Of a stretch of DNA of 6,120 nt, positions 4,967-6,120 are shown one piece after another. A model generated the notes under the pieces. The model was not told the DNA's origin. It did not search any database and was given only the letters and a program-made list of their open reading frames with translations. The position numbers and the translations under genes were made by a program. The DNA comes from Chloroflexota bacterium (GTDB lineage Bacteria; Chloroflexota; Dehalococcoidia; Dehalococcoidales; UBA2162), in contig JACQOL010000048.1 of NCBI GenBank assembly GCA_016202555.1, forward strand, positions 1 through 6,120, written 5' to 3'. Position 1 is the first letter of the stretch; each line of letters begins with the position of its first letter.

Positions 4967-6120
4967 CCCTTCGTCTCCTCCACGGCGGCGCCTAAAATCC
5001 CAATAATAGACTTCATTCTCTTACCCTTAGCTGGGCTAGCGATACTGTCCTTATTGCCAATGAGACAAGCCGTCGATTGGAAAAGGGTATCAATTATTTT
5101 AAGATTGTGGCGGGCAATGGTTCGCCCGGTCTCGGTATTTTCAATGAGCAGGTCAGCATCTTCAGGTAAAAAGGCTTCGCTGGCGCCCCAGGTCGGAATC
5201 ACCCGATAGGCGCCGAGGTGATTGTCTCTGGCATACTTATCAGCGATGTTAACATACTCTGAAGCGACCCTGATAGAGGTCAATCGCTCAGCATAAAGCT
5301 GCCTCAGGCTAGTAACATCGGCGGCTGGTAAATCTTTGCTGACCACGGCCACTATTTTTACCCGGCCAAACTTGAGGTCAAGAAGCTCAGTTGCCGGGCT
5401 GGACGGGAACTGATAAAGATGCTCCCTGAGCCAATCCCGGCCGGTAATGGCTAAATCAAAATTACCGTTAGCTACCTGCAAGGGCATATCCTGCGGTCTA
5501 ATCACCTTAATTGTGACCCCGTCCAGGCTAATGGTTGGTCGACGATTACCTGCCGCTGACGGGTAATCATCAATGCGGATGCCCGCTTTACTCAGTAGCT
5601 CAGCGGTAGGTTTTTGCTGATGCCCATCGGGTAAAGCCAACCGCACCGTGTCTTTGGCGACTTTACCAGGCCGATACTGCCCGGCGACCTCACGAGTTCT
5701 GGTAACGTCTCCCGTTGAAGGAGGCTTCTCCGAATTGGCTAATTTACTATCAATAGAAGCCAGTATTTGGCTCAGGTCGTTCCTTTCCCAGCTTGTTTTA
5801 TTGGCGATAAGGTGGGCACTAAAACCAAGCATATTGCTTACTGTCACCAGGTTGTGGTTAAAGGTCTCCTCCCCGGTTCTCCCCGAGATTAAAGCTAAAT
5901 CAGCACTCTCCGGGGGATAAGCCTCAGCGGCTCCCCATAAGGGAAAGACACTGAACCGGCGCAGCCGTTGGTGCAGGGCAAAGGATTCCGCCAGGTTAGG
6001 ATACTCACTGGCCAGACGGATAATGCCCCTCTTCGCAGCGATTGCCTCCACGCCAGGCGCTCCTCCGGACTGACTGGCAACCATATATAAGGTGCCCTCT
6101 CCATAGCCCAGATTTCTCAG
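4963..6120 (-). CDS. hisG: ATP phosphoribosyltransferase, tandem two-domain fusion (5' end beyond window)
   Basis: HisG couples ATP and PRPP to form phosphoribosyl-ATP, the committed and feedback-controlled step of histidine synthesis. The frame is open to the right edge, so the 5' end is missing. An internal Met at 6084 falls inside a conserved strand and is not the start. Counting from that Met, residues 146-373 form a complete short-type HisG: DTVRLALPDG (145-154), IRPQDMPLQVANGNFDLAITG (195-215, minus its end), DLKFGRVKIVAVVS (236-249), IRVASEYVNIA (271-281), PTWGASEAF (297-305) and the PRPP loop NTETGRTIARHNL (316-328). Residues before about 110, plus 12 codons upstream of 6084 (LRNLGYGEGTLY), are the C-terminal half of a second HisG domain. 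A linker of about 35 residues joins the two. No ACT-like regulatory domain follows the last copy. The gene overlaps hisD by 4 bases and is the first gene of the cluster seen here. The family assignment is firm; how the two domains divide the work is inference. Confidence 0.92.
   Translation of the reverse strand: MRNLGYGEGTLYMVASQSGGAPGVEAIAAKRGIIRLASEYPNLAESFALHQRLRRFSVFPLWGAAEAYPPESADLALISGRTGEETFNHNLVTVSNMLGFSAHLIANKTSWERNDLSQILASIDSKLANSEKPPSTGDVTRTREVAGQYRPGKVAKDTVRLALPDGHQQKPTAELLSKAGIRIDDYPSAAGNRRPTISLDGVTIKVIRPQDMPLQVANGNFDLAITGRDWLREHLYQFPSSPATELLDLKFGRVKIVAVVSKDLPAADVTSLRQLYAERLTSIRVASEYVNIADKYARDNHLGAYRVIPTWGASEAFLPEDADLLIENTETGRTIARHNLKIIDTLFQSTACLIGNKDSIASPAKGKRMKSIIGILGAAVEETKG
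4975..4981 (-). promoter_or_regulatory. Ribosome binding site of hisD, inside the end of hisG
   Basis: GGAGGAG lies in the last codons of hisG, 8 bases before TTG at 4966. This strong site supports a TTG start in the TTGA overlap over any later ATG. Confidence 0.75.
5050..5274 (-). repeat. Internal protein repeat in hisG, copy B (catalytic-looking)
   Basis: This segment encodes 75 residues from IRVASEY to CLIGNK. It aligns without gaps to copy A at 5797-6021, with 32 of 75 identical residues by hand count. The PRPP-binding loop ETGRTI is retained. Divergence is high, so this is an old domain duplication or fusion and not a recent DNA repeat. Confidence 0.85.
5797..6021 (-). repeat. Internal protein repeat in hisG, copy A (degenerate PRPP loop)
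   Basis: This segment encodes 75 residues from IRLASEY to HLIANK and aligns without gaps to copy B at 5050-5274. Structural landmarks (ASEY.N, WGA.EA, P.E.ADL, HNL, LI.NK) are kept. At the PRPP loop the TGRT of copy B reads TGEE here, and the upstream acidic/Asn residues are also changed. This domain may therefore not catalyse and may have a structural or regulatory role. Confidence 0.8.

Noticed and set aside
5648..5920. Plus-strand open frame of 90 codons
   Set aside because: It is antisense to the duplicated hisG region, where both HisG copies are well supported.
6082..6084. ATG as the start of hisG
   Set aside because: The frame is open upstream to the window edge. The 12 upstream codons continue HisG-like sequence (LGYGEGTLY), and the Met sits inside a conserved strand with no ribosome binding site.

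Overview
The window is a bacterial chromosomal segment dominated by amino-acid and purine biosynthesis. It holds six protein genes, two of them cut by the window edges. Gene spacing is tight and base composition looks balanced. Starts are a mix of ATG, GTG and TTG, most behind clear AGGAGG-type ribosome binding sites. No rRNA, tRNA, CRISPR array or mobile element was seen. Gene content and protein style would fit an anaerobic Chloroflexota (Dehalococcoidia-like) lineage, but that is an impression from memory and not shown by the sequence.

Left part (1-868, minus strand): a stand-alone sensor-globin (protoglobin family) gene with a coiled-coil tail. It is followed 11 bases downstream by the start of a predicted membrane protein with a DUF1648-like motif, which runs off the left edge. 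The two probably form a small operon.

Middle (869-1977): a 203-base divergent intergenic region, then purC (SAICAR synthase) on the plus strand. The intergenic region contains a perfect 14-base palindrome that presents TATAAT on both strands. purC converges on the his cluster with only 10 bases between the two stop codons.

Right part (1988-6120, minus strand): a compact histidine operon in the order hisG-hisD-hisC-hisB. The hisG and hisD genes overlap by 4 bases, hisD and hisC are 18 bases apart, and hisC and hisB abut with no spacer. Together they cover the first step (HisG), steps around imidazoleglycerol phosphate (HisB) and histidinol phosphate (HisC), and the final oxidation (HisD). hisH, hisA, hisF and hisI are not here.

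The most unusual item is hisG. The reading frame is open to the right edge and encodes a tandem fusion of two HisG catalytic-type domains. The downstream copy has an intact-looking phosphoribosyl-binding TGRT loop. In the upstream copy, whose N-terminus lies outside the window, that loop is degenerate. No C-terminal ACT-like regulatory domain is present.
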